From Gracilariopsis chorda (lineage: Eukaryota; Rhodophyta; Florideophyceae; Gracilariales; Gracilariaceae), in assembly GCA_003194525.1 (NCBI GenBank), contig NBIV01000218.1, positions 80,039-144,038 of the forward strand: a stretch of 64,000 nt of DNA, read 5' to 3'. Of this stretch, positions 52,906 through 63,199 are shown one piece after another. The translations under genes were made by a program, and so were the position numbers. Within the stretch, counting starts at the first letter, position 1. Every line of letters begins with the position of its first letter. The notes beneath the pieces were generated by a model. The model did not search any database. It was not told the DNA's origin and saw nothing but the letters and a program-made list of their open reading frames with translations.

Positions 52906-55690
52906 GCGTGCTTCGCACGCGTTCAAGAGTGAAAAAACACTTTGGATGAAAGAAATATTTGTGTAGCGTGTTTTGGGTAATGGGTTTTTAGACGGCAAGT
53001 ATTGTTGGAGAGTAAGAAGGAAGAAGAAAAGAAAAAGATGGAAAAAAAGAAGACGTTTACCTAAACCTATCAAGTTTCTCTACGAAAGAACGTCGTGTTA
53101 CAATACATTATTGGTAGACGTGGTACCGGCAGGGAGTCACGTCACGATGTTGGACGTGGTGGTCGTCCTGGAAAACGCGACGTACAGCTGGCCATCCTTG
53201 AAACAGCCATCACACAAATCCAGTCCGATGTGACAACTAAACGACCCACTCTGTGCCTTATTGCTGTTGATTGCATAACAGACACGTACTGGGAGCTGGG
53301 TGCGAGTAAAGTTGGGAACTGGAACGGTGTCGTCGCCAGGTCCACAAGGCCTGCGCGGCAGGCATAGAGCGTTGCCACGATTTACTACAGAAGCGAGTCG
53401 AAGGAATAATACGTTGCTTTGCATGTCTTCTACCGTATAGATGCAACATTGACGTGGCCGTCTGAGGGATTCAAGTGGCGAAGAAGAATAAATACAAAGC
53501 CCTTTTTGAGTTTGAGGAGGTGTTTCTGCAGCGCTCACCCGACAGTCAGAGTTTTGAGCATCTAGACATGGTACTGCAGCCGGGCATCGTTCTCGTCACC
53601 CACCTTTTACGCACTGAGATACGGGCGATACGTTCCAGGTATCATGTGGCCTACATAGTCCTTCAGCTTTAGTAGCCAATATTTTCGTGCGGTTATAATC
53701 GCAATGGACGTTAGCCAAACTGCATCTAGGTACCTTTGAGGTATACCATCAAAGACCTTGCAGACCATGGTGCAGAACGACTCGACACACTGTACGGCCT
53801 GCGCCATGGTAAAGGGGTGCTTTGGGGGGACAGCCCCTGGCAAGCGTCCCTCTTCAATTTCCAAGAGAGTTTCTGGGAACTGCAATGCCTCCTGTGTTAC
53901 TGTAGGTTCTTGGCAGAGCGCAGAGAGTCTTATGTTCTCAGTGAGTCTCAAGGTGCGAAAGTGGGTGAAGAGACTTGAGCGTTTGCTACATGCGTTGAGA
54001 ATCACGGATCAAGAGCCATCACGAACAACGGGAAGGATCTGCTGAAAGTCGCCAGAGAACCATACGCCTTTGCCTGCAAAGGGAAGCTGTGAGCGCGTTA
54101 TGTCATGGAGAGTGTGGTCTATGGCTTCGAAGCAGAGACCATGACACATTACTATCTCGTCTCAGATAATGAGGTCATCATTCCTCATCCGATTGGCCAA
54201 GTGGGAGTTGACTGGGATGTTCCATCAGCTCTTAGCGGTCACTGGGATTAGAATTCTGAGCACCGAGTGTGCCATTCGACTGTCCCCAAACATTATGGCT
54301 GCTACAGCAGACATGGCTACCGTAACGACGCACTTGCCACGAAGGCGTAACGTGACCGGAATTGCCTTGGACAGGAAGGTCTTGGCGGTTCCACCCTGGG
54401 CATCCAAGACTAAAACGCGAGAGGTGGGCTGCATTGCTGTAGAACGACCACCAAGACCCTGCAGGCTCTCTGCGGACAGGCCAGGAAGCTCGGCACCGAC
54501 GACGGTATTGAACGCCAGACACTGAAGCTCATTGAAGAAAGGGAGGGCGGCTTGCGCAGTTTCTGGCAGCTCCAACTGGATTTGCTGCGGAGACCGAGCT
54601 GAAGCCTGCAGTTCCGCTACATGTTCCACTGGTGCTGGCAGACCGTACATGGACAGAGGTGCCAATGTGCCACCCATTTCTTTCAGTGCCTTTTGCACTT
54701 CTGACATAACGTGAGAGCTGGCTCTGTTGTCGTCGGCCAGAGCCTGCATCATGCCACGATGTCCAGCCCGTATATCTTCCAAAATCACAGATAGAGGCTG
54801 CTCTCACAGAGTACGTGGGTCCGACGGCTCGTAGTATATCAAGATGGTGGCAAACAAATGAGAGAGCGGAACAATTGAGGAGTTAAAGGACTTGGGCAGT
54901 GTCCGCCTCCACTCGCTGTCGTTGCTTCTTTAGGCAGGCCTCCCTGAAATTGCCGCACTGCTGACCATGCACGGTGCGGAGATGCCGAAAGGAAGGAGCA
55001 CCCACTGTGTGGGTCAGTAGTAAGCGGAGGTAGTACCGCTCACCCTCTCGTGTACTGGCAGTACAAATGCGCCCAACGACATGCGCACCGCTGCCAGTGA
55101 AATCATATAGATTGGCTGCAGCGGCCTCTGAGCAGGAGATGGGCTGGCTTCGAGATACTGACCGATGTCGGAGACACGCACGAGGCGTCCAGCATTTGTT
55201 CGATTTGTTCCAAGAAAAGTACCTTGGGAACTGGGCATAAAGAATATGCTGTGCACCGGGATACTTTTGGTTGGCCACAAACTACTCATTCAGCTTGGTT
55301 CCTGCCTGCTATTTGTTAGCGGCAGAATGCTCGTCGCCCTTTCGGAAGAACACCGTATGGTGATCTTCCAAGTAGACTTGGAGCCGCATAACGGGTGGAT
55401 TGCGCTCAATAATATCTGTGGTATACCCATTACGGCTGAATGTTCACTCGGTAGCAGTGCGGATATCCACAGAGAACACCCAAAAAAGGGTAGCGTATGC
55501 GTGCCTTGTGGGCACAGTATCAAGAAGGGAGGTGAGGCCGTTAACGGCGGGTCGTAAACAACGGTGGTTGGCACCCACGAGAGTTTTTAGTAGAATAATA
55601 CGTCCTTTGGTCAACTGGGGTAGTAGTCTACTAGGGGTTAGTAGCGGCAGAGAGCCAACCAATGGGGTGACAATCCACTGGGTTTATTAA
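52906..55690 (-). mobile_element. Decayed Helitron (rolling-circle transposon), minus strand
   Basis: The minus strand carries helicase remnants (separate entry) in Helitron order. About 220 bp after the helicase end lies the hairpin GCGTGC-TTC-GCACGC (52906-52920 on plus), the type of short GC hairpin found near Helitron 3' ends. I could not find a convincing CTRR terminus. The right side abuts the putative LTR at 55691, so the 5' Rep region is either cut off or displaced by the retrotransposon insertion. Confidence 0.7.
53137..55460 (-). pseudogene. Helitron PIF1-type helicase remnant
   Basis: Minus-strand fragments in consistent order but different frames. 55460-54883: NPPVMRLQVYLEDHHTVFF, QFPRYFSWNKSNKCWTPR and EGERYYLRLLLTHTVGA, the region just before the helicase in Helitron proteins. 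54788-54225: FNELQCLAFNTVV and a Walker A LDAQGGTAKTFLSKAI (GGTGKT altered to GGTAKT), then AAIMFGDSRMAHS. 54005-53607: FRTLRLTENIRLSA. 53538-53137: PVRVCYAINSNKAQSGS and GQLYVAFSRTTTTSNI, the C-terminal helicase motifs V-VI. Stops and frameshifts separate the blocks, so it is not functional. Confidence 0.82.
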
Positions 55691-56111
55691 TGACGCGGGC
55701 ACCAACTGGCAGCGAGGCGGAATGGGCGGGCGCTATCTCAAGTCCCTACAGGTCGGGAGAATGGTAGCGATGGCTTGGAGGCCTTTGGAGTCCTACTGGC
55801 TGCATATGGCGGCAAGAAGACGGTGAGGGTGCTGGTCTTTACACTTCAGAGATCGGCGGCACTCGAGCCAACCTATACGGCTGGCGAGGCACTCTGACCT
55901 CCGGACACTATCCTAACAAATTACATAAAATTAGCTACATAATAAAACCTATGGCCACAGTGCCTTGGAACTCGCACTGTCCCCTCGTATCTCGTGCATA
56001 GGCACCCAGCTTGTCCACGTGTAATATTTAGGCCAGCAATGTTCTGACCTCTGCCAGCCCATCCCCATGGTTACTTCACCACTGGACCTGCCCAATGTTC
56101 ATTCTCCTACA
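55691..56111 (-). repeat. Putative 3' LTR (421 bp)
   Basis: On the minus strand it begins TGTAGGAGAATG and ends GCCCGCGTCA, so it has TG...CA termini. It is preceded by the G-rich polypurine tract. The partner 5' LTR lies outside the window, so the boundaries rest on termini and position only. Confidence 0.5.
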
Positions 56112-56126
56112 GACCCCCCCCTTAAG
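56112..56126 (-). promoter_or_regulatory. Polypurine tract (plus-strand primer site)
   Basis: The minus strand reads CTTAAGGGGGGGGTC directly before the putative LTR start. Position and purine run fit a retroelement PPT. Confidence 0.6.
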
Positions 56127-56635
56127 ATCTGACGTCCCTTCGGCCACTTCCACGTCGTTGAGCTTCCTTTTCTTCCCCTGGCGTTCTTTCCTCCCGCCCA
56201 ATGGGGTTGTTGTTCTCGCATCCTCTCCCCAGATTAGGTCTCTCGCCTCCTGGTTGACATGGCCAGTCGGTCCCTCCACAGCAGGTACGGCGGCGGTACC
56301 GGTTTGCGTCCATTTGGTTGCTTTTCGGCAAGTGGCACGTGGCCGCTACCATGCCATTGGTACCCTATGAGGGGACCTCATTAACTAGTGAGTCTCAATT
56401 GCGGGGGGCTCCTCGTGCTCCTGCATTTCACCGACCCCTGGCGTGGACGCCCATACTTCCCTCTAGATTTCCTCGTCCTTCTGGTCGCTCTTTTTTTCGC
56501 ATACCGCCTTGGTGGATCCACCATACCCGCCTCTTCCGTAGATCGCCGCGCATTCCCTTGGCCTTTCAGGTTCCTGACCGTTGGTCTCCCCTGACGCCGT
56601 GTCCGCTGTGCCGGCTTGTCGATCGCGTCTACGCC

Positions 56636-58064
56636 ATGTCTTCGGGGGCAGATAAGGGCTCCCATGGGTATCTACTGGACTATGACGGCTTCGAGCGTAT
56701 CCCTCGGGTGACAATAACTGTAAACTCGACCAACATGGCTCTGGTCCCCAGCAGCGCATATGTTCACCCCGGGGACAAGTACGACCACACTTTGGGTCGG
56801 AATCCTATGGCCGTGAGGAGTACCTATGTACCCAGTTCGGTCGCCAAGTGCGTGTGGTATGCTGACCAATACTTGGACGCCAGGCGGTTCGCCGCGATCC
56901 GCAATATGCCCGTGCGAAGAAGAACTCCCAAGAGGACTCCTGGTACAACCATTGGCTCCACCTTTCTGCTGATGCCCGTCCAGTCGCGCGTTGCCGCGCT
57001 CTGTTCCCACCGGATATGCCCTTCGTCCGCTGCGGCGAGGAGTCGGATTACCAATGGAGAGAAACAAGCTCCTGGAGGACTTTTATTCGATGCATGGCGA
57101 CCCTAAGGCCCCCTTTCCTCCCCTTGGCCATAGCCTCCTGGGGTTAGTCTGCTTCAGACCTCCATACGACCGCTTGTACTGGTTATCGAACCGGACCTAT
57201 TGGAATGATATGATCGAACCCGATGGTTGTATTCGAACCAACCTCAAGTACTTCTTCTGTTGGCACCAAGTGGAATTTCACGATATGCCTCCGTCCCGCA
57301 GGTCTTCTCTATATCTCATGCTACCGTCACCTAGCGCCAGACTTGAGGCTGCCATCCGGCACGTTTCCAATCTCCTTATGGTCCGTACTCCGTCCGTGGT
57401 GGCCTACCACACCTATGAGCTCCAGGGGGACTTCACCAAACGTCTGCCCTGGCTGAAATGGCAGGTTCTTTTTGCCAAATAGGCCATGTTCTGTTTGATG
57501 GCCTTTCTGGATACCGCCCGCTATGGAGGCCAAGCTAACATCTGGGAGGCCAACTGCCGTATCTTTAACGAGCGGGTTCTTCCCAGTCTTGAAGGCCGAC
57601 TCGGGCCTCTTCCGCGGCCCTTGATCCTGCTCATCCGTGAGTTGGGCGTGCAGAACATTTTCCCTGGTACGAAGTAAGAGAGTGAAGAGGCCAAGGCCCT
57701 ATTGGATTATGTCCTTCAGGTTGACTGGGCGCAGACCCCCGGGTTTCTTTGGTACGATTGTGACACCGACACCTTCTTCCCGATCCCGCGACATCCTTTA
57801 GGCAATGATGACGGGAACGTCTACCAGGCCAAACCATTGCTTGCTGTCCCCGTGAACGAGCCACGTCAGTCCGTGCCAGACTACTACCCTCAGGCCATTG
57901 GATTTCACGAAGATTTTCTTCGTCTTCCAGTACGGGAGCAGGCGATAGTTTTTGTACCGGCCCCATCTGTAGCGCCGTCTTTCGTGCCGGCGCATAAGGT
58001 TGCCGTGGTAGAGCCCCCAGACGCGTCCATCGGTCCCTTGGTTCCCTACCTCCTACGTACATGA
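56636..58064 (+). pseudogene. Unrecognised antisense coding sequence inside the chromovirus
   Basis: Plus-strand, opposite to pol. It starts at an ATG (56636, MSSGADKGSHGYLLDYDG). Protein-like sequence moves through three frames: frame of 56636 to about 56915; a second frame about 56916-57057 (KNSQEDSWYNHWLHLS, FPPDMPFVRCGEESDYQW); then the frame ending at 58064, with in-frame TAG at 57480 and TAA at 57675. Aromatic-rich composition (RPPYDRLYWLSNRTYWNDM, LQVDWAQTPGFLWYDCD) makes it convincing as former protein. No family recognised. It ends tail-to-tail with pol. Confidence 0.6.
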
Positions 58065-58468
58065 CTGTTTCCGCCCCTTTGGTCCCTCCTCCGCCTCCCG
58101 TGCCAGTCATTCCAGAGGTCATTTTCATGGCCTTCGATGATCTGAAGAACGTATGCACGTCCGTTGGTATCGTTGAACCCACTAGTATCGTAGAGGCTCT
58201 TCGTTCCGGCCAATCCTGGGCTCGCCGGACTTCGCGGTACCACTCGCTGGTTCAGCGTAACCAAGATGTCAAAGACGCCTTAGGGACCATCCTGGAGGAG
58301 AACTCTAAGGTGTTGTCCGAGCGTGTCGCGACAGATCTTGATAACCGCTTTGGTCTTACCCTTTCGGGCACGGAGTCCGCTGGTGGTGCTTCATCCTCAT
58401 CCACCCGGAGTCCCGCTCCCAAGCGCGCCCGCCCGGGATCCCCTTCTCAACCGGCTGCGTCGTTCTAG
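58061..58468 (+). CDS. Second antisense ORF in the chromovirus, 135 codons
   Basis: The ATG at 58061 overlaps the TGA of the preceding antisense frame (ATGA). Central sequence FDDLKNVCTSVGIVEPTSI, an Arg/Trp-containing block, a likely helical stretch (VKDALGTILEENSKVLSERV) and a C-terminal basic PAPKRARPGSPSQP, which resembles a nuclear localisation signal. It could be a separate protein or the C-terminal part of the upstream ORF after a frameshift. Unrecognised. Confidence 0.45.
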   Translation: MTVSAPLVPPPPPVPVIPEVIFMAFDDLKNVCTSVGIVEPTSIVEALRSGQSWARRTSRYHSLVQRNQDVKDALGTILEENSKVLSERVATDLDNRFGLTLSGTESAGGASSSSTRSPAPKRARPGSPSQPAASF

Positions 58469-58929
58469 TGGTCGTCCTTATGGCTATTAGTCCTCAGTAA
58501 ACACTATGGTTCCCTTTTTGGCCCTTCTAGCGTCAAGGTTTGCGTTTTTTCTGTCGCGCTCCATTGGTCTTCATCTCAACCCTTGAATACCACTAGGTCG
58601 GTTTTGAGACAAGTCCTTGGGGGTTTGATGCACTCTCTTTATAGGTGAGCAGTCCGCGCTTCGTTTCTGAGGTTTTGGGCCTTGATGACCAAGAGACTTC
58701 GGAGTTATGTGAATTACCATTTGGCCATCATTGCGGCGAGACCTTAGGAAGAACTTGCTTGAGGCCAGCGACTGGGGGTAGGCAAGCAGCGTTTCCGTGC
58801 GCCGTGGCAGGTGGCGGCAAGCGGGAGGCGGTTCCGTGGGCAGCTACAGTGTTCCTATTGGGTAGAGGCGGATAAGGCCCGTGTTGGCACAAATATGTGG
58901 TCAGGGATACCCCCCTCTCTGAGTTCATT
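58469..58929. other. Spacer between convergent pol and antisense ORFs
   Basis: No recognised gene; only short ORFs. Would hold the 3' ends of both convergent coding regions. Confidence 0.45.
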
Positions 58930-59136
58930 CTACATGTGGCCTGTTTTTGACCAATAGCAGGCCACAAAGTTTTCCGGGATGTCTGACCTGAGGAGCCAAG
59001 TATTGTCCTTGGGCTTGTAGCCATACCAGCGGACTTTGTAGCGCACTTTGCCGTCGTCGGTGAGCCGAGCGGAGACGATACGGTCAAGAACATATTCCCG
59101 TTGGTCGTCGACTTCGGCGTCCTCCGGCAAGTCCAT
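58930..59136 (-). pseudogene. Chromodomain at the integrase C-terminus
   Basis: Sequence EYVLDRIVSARLTDDGKVRYKVRWYGYKPKDNTWLL (cited in parts: EYVLDRIVS, RYKVRWYGY, DNTWLL) shows the chromodomain core with its aromatic positions Y, W and W. It is in the same frame as the preceding GPY/F module but separated from it by a TAA at 59137-59139. In chromoviruses this domain directs integration by binding histone marks. Confidence 0.8.
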
Positions 59137-59607
59137 TTAGTCCAAAGGGCGGTATCCATCAGCGTCCGAAGGAAAAGCGTCGGGGGTCTGCGTAGCGATG
59201 TCCATAGGGTTGTGTACTTCTTCAGGAATTACCATTTCGTCCAAGGGACCGTACCCATAGGGGGAAGAGCCTTCTGAATCCGCGGAGACCAGCGGTTCCT
59301 GAGGGACCGTAGGGTTATTGACGAGTGATTGCATAGGGATGGAGGGTGGGGGTTGGGGCGAAGGGAGAGCGCGTGAGTCCAATGGTTCAGTTGAAGGTGG
59401 GCGTGGCGCCAGAGAGACTCGGTCCATTGTGACTGTGTCCTGGAGCCCATCTCCGTCGATAGTAACCGTGTGCCCAAGGGACGTAAGTACCTTGAAGGGA
59501 CCAGTGTACTTTGGCAACAGCTTCTTGGTGATGTCCTCGTCCTCGGGCTTTTCCTTTGGTGGTCTGTCCAAGTGGACGTAATACCCCTTGCCAACTTGCG
59601 GTGTAAA
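59137..59607 (-). pseudogene. Integrase C-terminal GPY/F module and linker
   Basis: KLLPKYTGPFKVLTSLGHT is the GPY/F module. The frame is continuous with the integrase core above except for a TGA at 59608-59610, where FDRSV is followed by FTPQVGKGYYVHLDR. A Pro-rich linker leads to the chromodomain. Confidence 0.75.
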
Positions 59608-60324
59608 TCAAACGGACCGATCAAAATCGGCCTTATAGCGCGCTTGCACTTTGTCCAAAGTAATCTGTGTGGCCTTCAACATAGAATCAATTCGCTTCTG
59701 CGAATACCGTTTGGCCTGGGCGGGAGTCACTTCCTCTGTTATGTCCTGAGGTGGTCCGAAGTCCTGTAGGCCAACCATGTACGGCGCAGGGGAACGTACG
59801 AGGGTGAGGTCAAAAAGAGTTGTACCAGTGGACTTATGCGGTTGATTATTATATGCATAGACTAGCGGCTGGACATAGTCATCCCAGTCCAATTCGTACT
59901 CGGAAACGTAGTGGTTTAGCCTCGTGGCCAGGGCTCGGTTAAACCTTTCGGCTTTTCCATTGGTCTGAGGATGGTACGCAGTGGTGAGGAGATGTTTTAG
60001 ACCTAAAGCCGAGCATACAAGCTCAAAGAATTTGGAGATAAACTGAGAGCCATTATCCGTAAGGAGATAGAGCGGCAGTCCATAGGAATAAACCCAATGG
60101 ACAAGGAAAGCCATGGCGACGTCCATGGCGGTTGTTGATTTGGGCGGAATTGCTCGTGTCAACTTGGTAAACCGATCGGTAATCACCAATATGAATCGGT
60201 TGCAGTGGGTCGACTTCGGAAATGGCCCTAGGATATCCATAGCAATGAACTCCAAAGGCCCGGCCGCTGGGAATAACTTCACTTTCCTTGATGTACCGCT
60301 CTTGTACCTCGGATTTTTGCACAT
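59608..60324 (-). pseudogene. Integrase catalytic core (DDE)
   Basis: Catalytic residues are present: D in MDILGPF, D in LLTDNGSQF and E in NGKAERFNRAL. The zinc-binding domain lies in the other frame upstream (60279-61568); a one-base shift at an A-run near 60340 separates the two. It would insert the cDNA into host DNA. Confidence 0.85.
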
Positions 60325-61568
60325 GCTGCACAGGTTCTTGCTGTCTCTATTATGTCATTGGCCATCAGGGGCCTGTAAAAGTATCTCCTCAGGGTCTGAT
60401 ACATCTTAGTCCCTCCAGGATGGCCAGACAACCTTGGATAGTGCGCGACGTAAAGAAGGCGTGCCCGTAAGGCCTTAGGCACTACCCGCTGTATCGCCCC
60501 GTTCAATGTTGACCTGCGACATAATATGCCTCGGCGGTCATAATCAAACAACGACCCAGGGGTCCCTACTTTCTCTCCTATCTGGGTGCAGTATTCGTCC
60601 GTTTTCTGGGCCTGAAGGAATTCCTCGAGGGGTATTGGCGTAATATCCGCGCTTTCCGACTGGGCCATATGGATATCCAACGGTGGTTCTTCCCAGTCCA
60701 CGGCGCATAAGATCGCTGCGCCGTGTCCGTCCGTCCATTCGGCCATTCTCACCTCAGCCACAAGTGGTTCCTCTCCCTCGTCAGTAGTGTACTGTGGTCC
60801 GTCCCAGAAGGTAGGAATCTGATCGTCCAGGGGAGTTTGGTCCGTACCATCGGTCAGGATGCGTGACAGCGCATCTGCGGCCTGATGTTTCAGCCCTGGC
60901 CTATAGGTCACTTCGTAATTGAACTCGGCCAGGCGCAATCTCCATCGGGCCAGACGGGAGAATGCGTCTGTCATGTTCAGTAACCAGCGGAGGGAGTGGT
61001 GATCTGTCCTAACGGTAAAGCGAGTTCCTTCCAAATAAGGCCGAAGATGGAGCACTGACCACACGATGGCCAAACATTCCTTTACCGTGGTGCTATAGTT
61101 GCTTTTGGCCTTGGTCAGGGACCTACTCCAGTAGCCAATTGGGCGATAATCCTTAGGGCACCCCTGCTCTTGTAGAAGAGCACAGCCTACTTGGGTCACG
61201 GATGCGTCCGTATCTAGGATATACGGTTTATTGGCCTTGGGTAGCACCAAGACCGGCGGATGAACCAAATGGTCCTTGAAGTTCTGGTAGGCCTCATACT
61301 GCTCGCCTGTGAGGCCATCAAATTCCGAAGGGGTCCCTTTCTTCAGCATCTCATTGAGAGGTGCTGCAATTTTCGCGAACCCTGGGACAAACCTACGGTA
61401 AACATTACAAAGGCCAAGGAAGGAGCGCAATTCCGTATGGGTCCTAGGGGGTCGTGCTTCCCGTATGGCATTTGTTGTAACTTGGGCCACTTGGAGTTTA
61501 CCCGGCAGGACCACATGGCCAAGGTAGTCCACGGAGGGCTGAAAGAAGAAACACCTCTTCAATTTCAA
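60279..61568 (-). pseudogene. RT thumb/connection, RNase H and integrase H2C2 zinc domain
   Basis: Begins at VDYLGHVV, the RT C-terminus. RNase H catalytic positions are all visible: YILDTDAS, VKECLAIVW, VRTDHHSLRWLL and HQAADALSR. The integrase zinc finger HYPRLSGHPGGTKMY...CAACAK (H-H-C-C) follows. The frame continues from the RT fragment upstream, interrupted only by a TAG at 61584. Confidence 0.85.
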
Positions 61569-61583
61569 TGTGACACCAGCCTG

Positions 61584-62318
61584 CTAGAGTAACCTAAGGA
61601 CTGCCTTCACATGTGCGAAGTGTTCCCTAATGGACCTGGAAAAGATGATCACGTCATCCAGGTAGACCAATGCGAACTTCCATTTGACCCTGGACAAAAT
61701 GATGTCCATGGCCCACTGAGAAGTAGCTGGCGCATTCATAAGACCAAAGGGCATCCGTGTAAATCGGAATAATCCCTCGTGGTCGTGAAGGTAGTCAGTG
61801 ACTTTGCCTTGTCGTCCATGGGAACCTGCCAATACCCACAATTGGCATCCAACGTTGTGAAAATTTGCGCGTCCCCAAGGAAATCTAAGCAGTCGTCCAT
61901 CTGGGGGATAGGATAAGTATCCCTCTTGGCCACCGTATTTAGTTCGCAGTAATCAATACAAAACCGTACGGTTCCGTCTTCTTGGCCAATAGGACAAAAG
62001 GGCTAGCCCATTCGGCCTCAGTGGATGGTGCACGCTCAATGAACCCAGCGGACTACATTTTCTCAACCTCCTTGGCTACTACCTCTCGTTCTCTTAGGCC
62101 AGTCCGATATGGATGCTGATATCGGGGCGTGGCCTCGTCCTTAAGGTCAATTTGATGCCTTTGCCATCGATCTCGCCCAGCTTTCCACTCCACATGCTAG
62201 CGAAGTCCTTGAGGAGATCAATGACTTGTTTCCTATACTGGTTCAAAGACATTGCCAAGGTTGATGTCGTTTTCCCAATTGGCCAGTGGTTCACCCCCAG
62301 GGAGCAACTTCTCCGCAT
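61584..62318 (-). pseudogene. Reverse transcriptase fingers and palm
   Basis: Fragments in different frames: WSGKLGEIDGKGIKLTL, then LAKRDTYPIPQMDDCLDFLG, TTLDANCGYWQVPMDD, FRFTRMPFGLMNAPAT and the active site ALVYLDDVIIFS. A frameshift near 61800 separates the first Asp motif from the MPFGL block. The TAG at 61584-61586 is in frame with the downstream RNase H region. Confidence 0.85.
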
Positions 62319-62564
62319 CTATCTCCATAATGGCCACTTGAGCAGGCATAGATACCCCCACCACTGCACCCTTGGGTAGCCTTGTAGGCTTGTCACGGAA
62401 GTTGCTCATCGTGACCGCAAAGGGCCAGTTGGGTACCACATTCATTACTCAACTGGCCATGAGGAAAAGGTGTTTCGTTACCAATTTGGGATGGTTTTGC
62501 AACAAAACCAGACCTGAGGACTTGCATACCGCTGCAGCGGCTACCTGGGTCATAGGCGGTATGA

Positions 62565-63072
62565 CTATCGCTTTTGCAATCTGACCTTGTTGGACACGGT
62601 CCTCGTGGGAAACTTGACCTTAGCTGGGGCAGCCTCGGGTCCAAGGCGCGAGCCGACAATCGCGAATGGTGGTTTTCGATGGAAAGCGACCCTCTTTTGG
62701 CCAGGATAGATTGCCTTTACATATCTATCAATAAAGCTCGTCCCTAGGATCCCTTCTGCCCCAGGTTCGGACATAGGAGAAACCAAGTCTTAAACCTTCA
62801 GGTGACCCAATTGGACGTAAAGCGGAAGTATTTCCGCCAATGTCCATCGTCTGACCTGATGCGTCCGTTACCTTCGGTGACTTCTTTTCCTCTATCATCC
62901 TTTCCCATCCCAATGGTAAGAACTTCGGAATTATACCAGATTGGGGCTTGCTTCCAGTATCCAATACGGCCGTAAACGTGCATTTGTGGTATTCGCCTGT
63001 AGTCCCAAGGTTCTCCTCTACCGTGTATTTATCCTTCTTCAGGACACAAACGGCGTCCTCCGGTCTTCCCAT
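62565..63072 (-). pseudogene. Retropepsin-type aspartic protease
   Basis: FTAVLDTGSKPQSGI contains the catalytic D-T-G. EGILGTSFIDRYVKAIYPG is the C-terminal ILG strand, found in a second frame about 220 bp downstream. A frameshift near 62775 separates them. Confidence 0.75.
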
Positions 63073-63199
63073 TGGTCCACAGCATACACCCGACTCGAGA
63101 CCCCTGTCATTTCGTCCTCTGGTTTCTTTCTCTTCTCAGCTCCTGTGGTCTGCCAGTCTGATGGTTTGAGGCGGCAGTTATAAGAGGGACAATACGCCT

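Noticed and set aside
52641-52918. Val/Ser/Cys-rich minus-strand ORFs
   Set aside because: They are translations of the CACAGACA microsatellite in several frames.
56318-56635. N-terminal extension of the antisense ORF
   Set aside because: The frame is open, but three overlapping frames are equally open and composition is not protein-like before the ATG at 56636.
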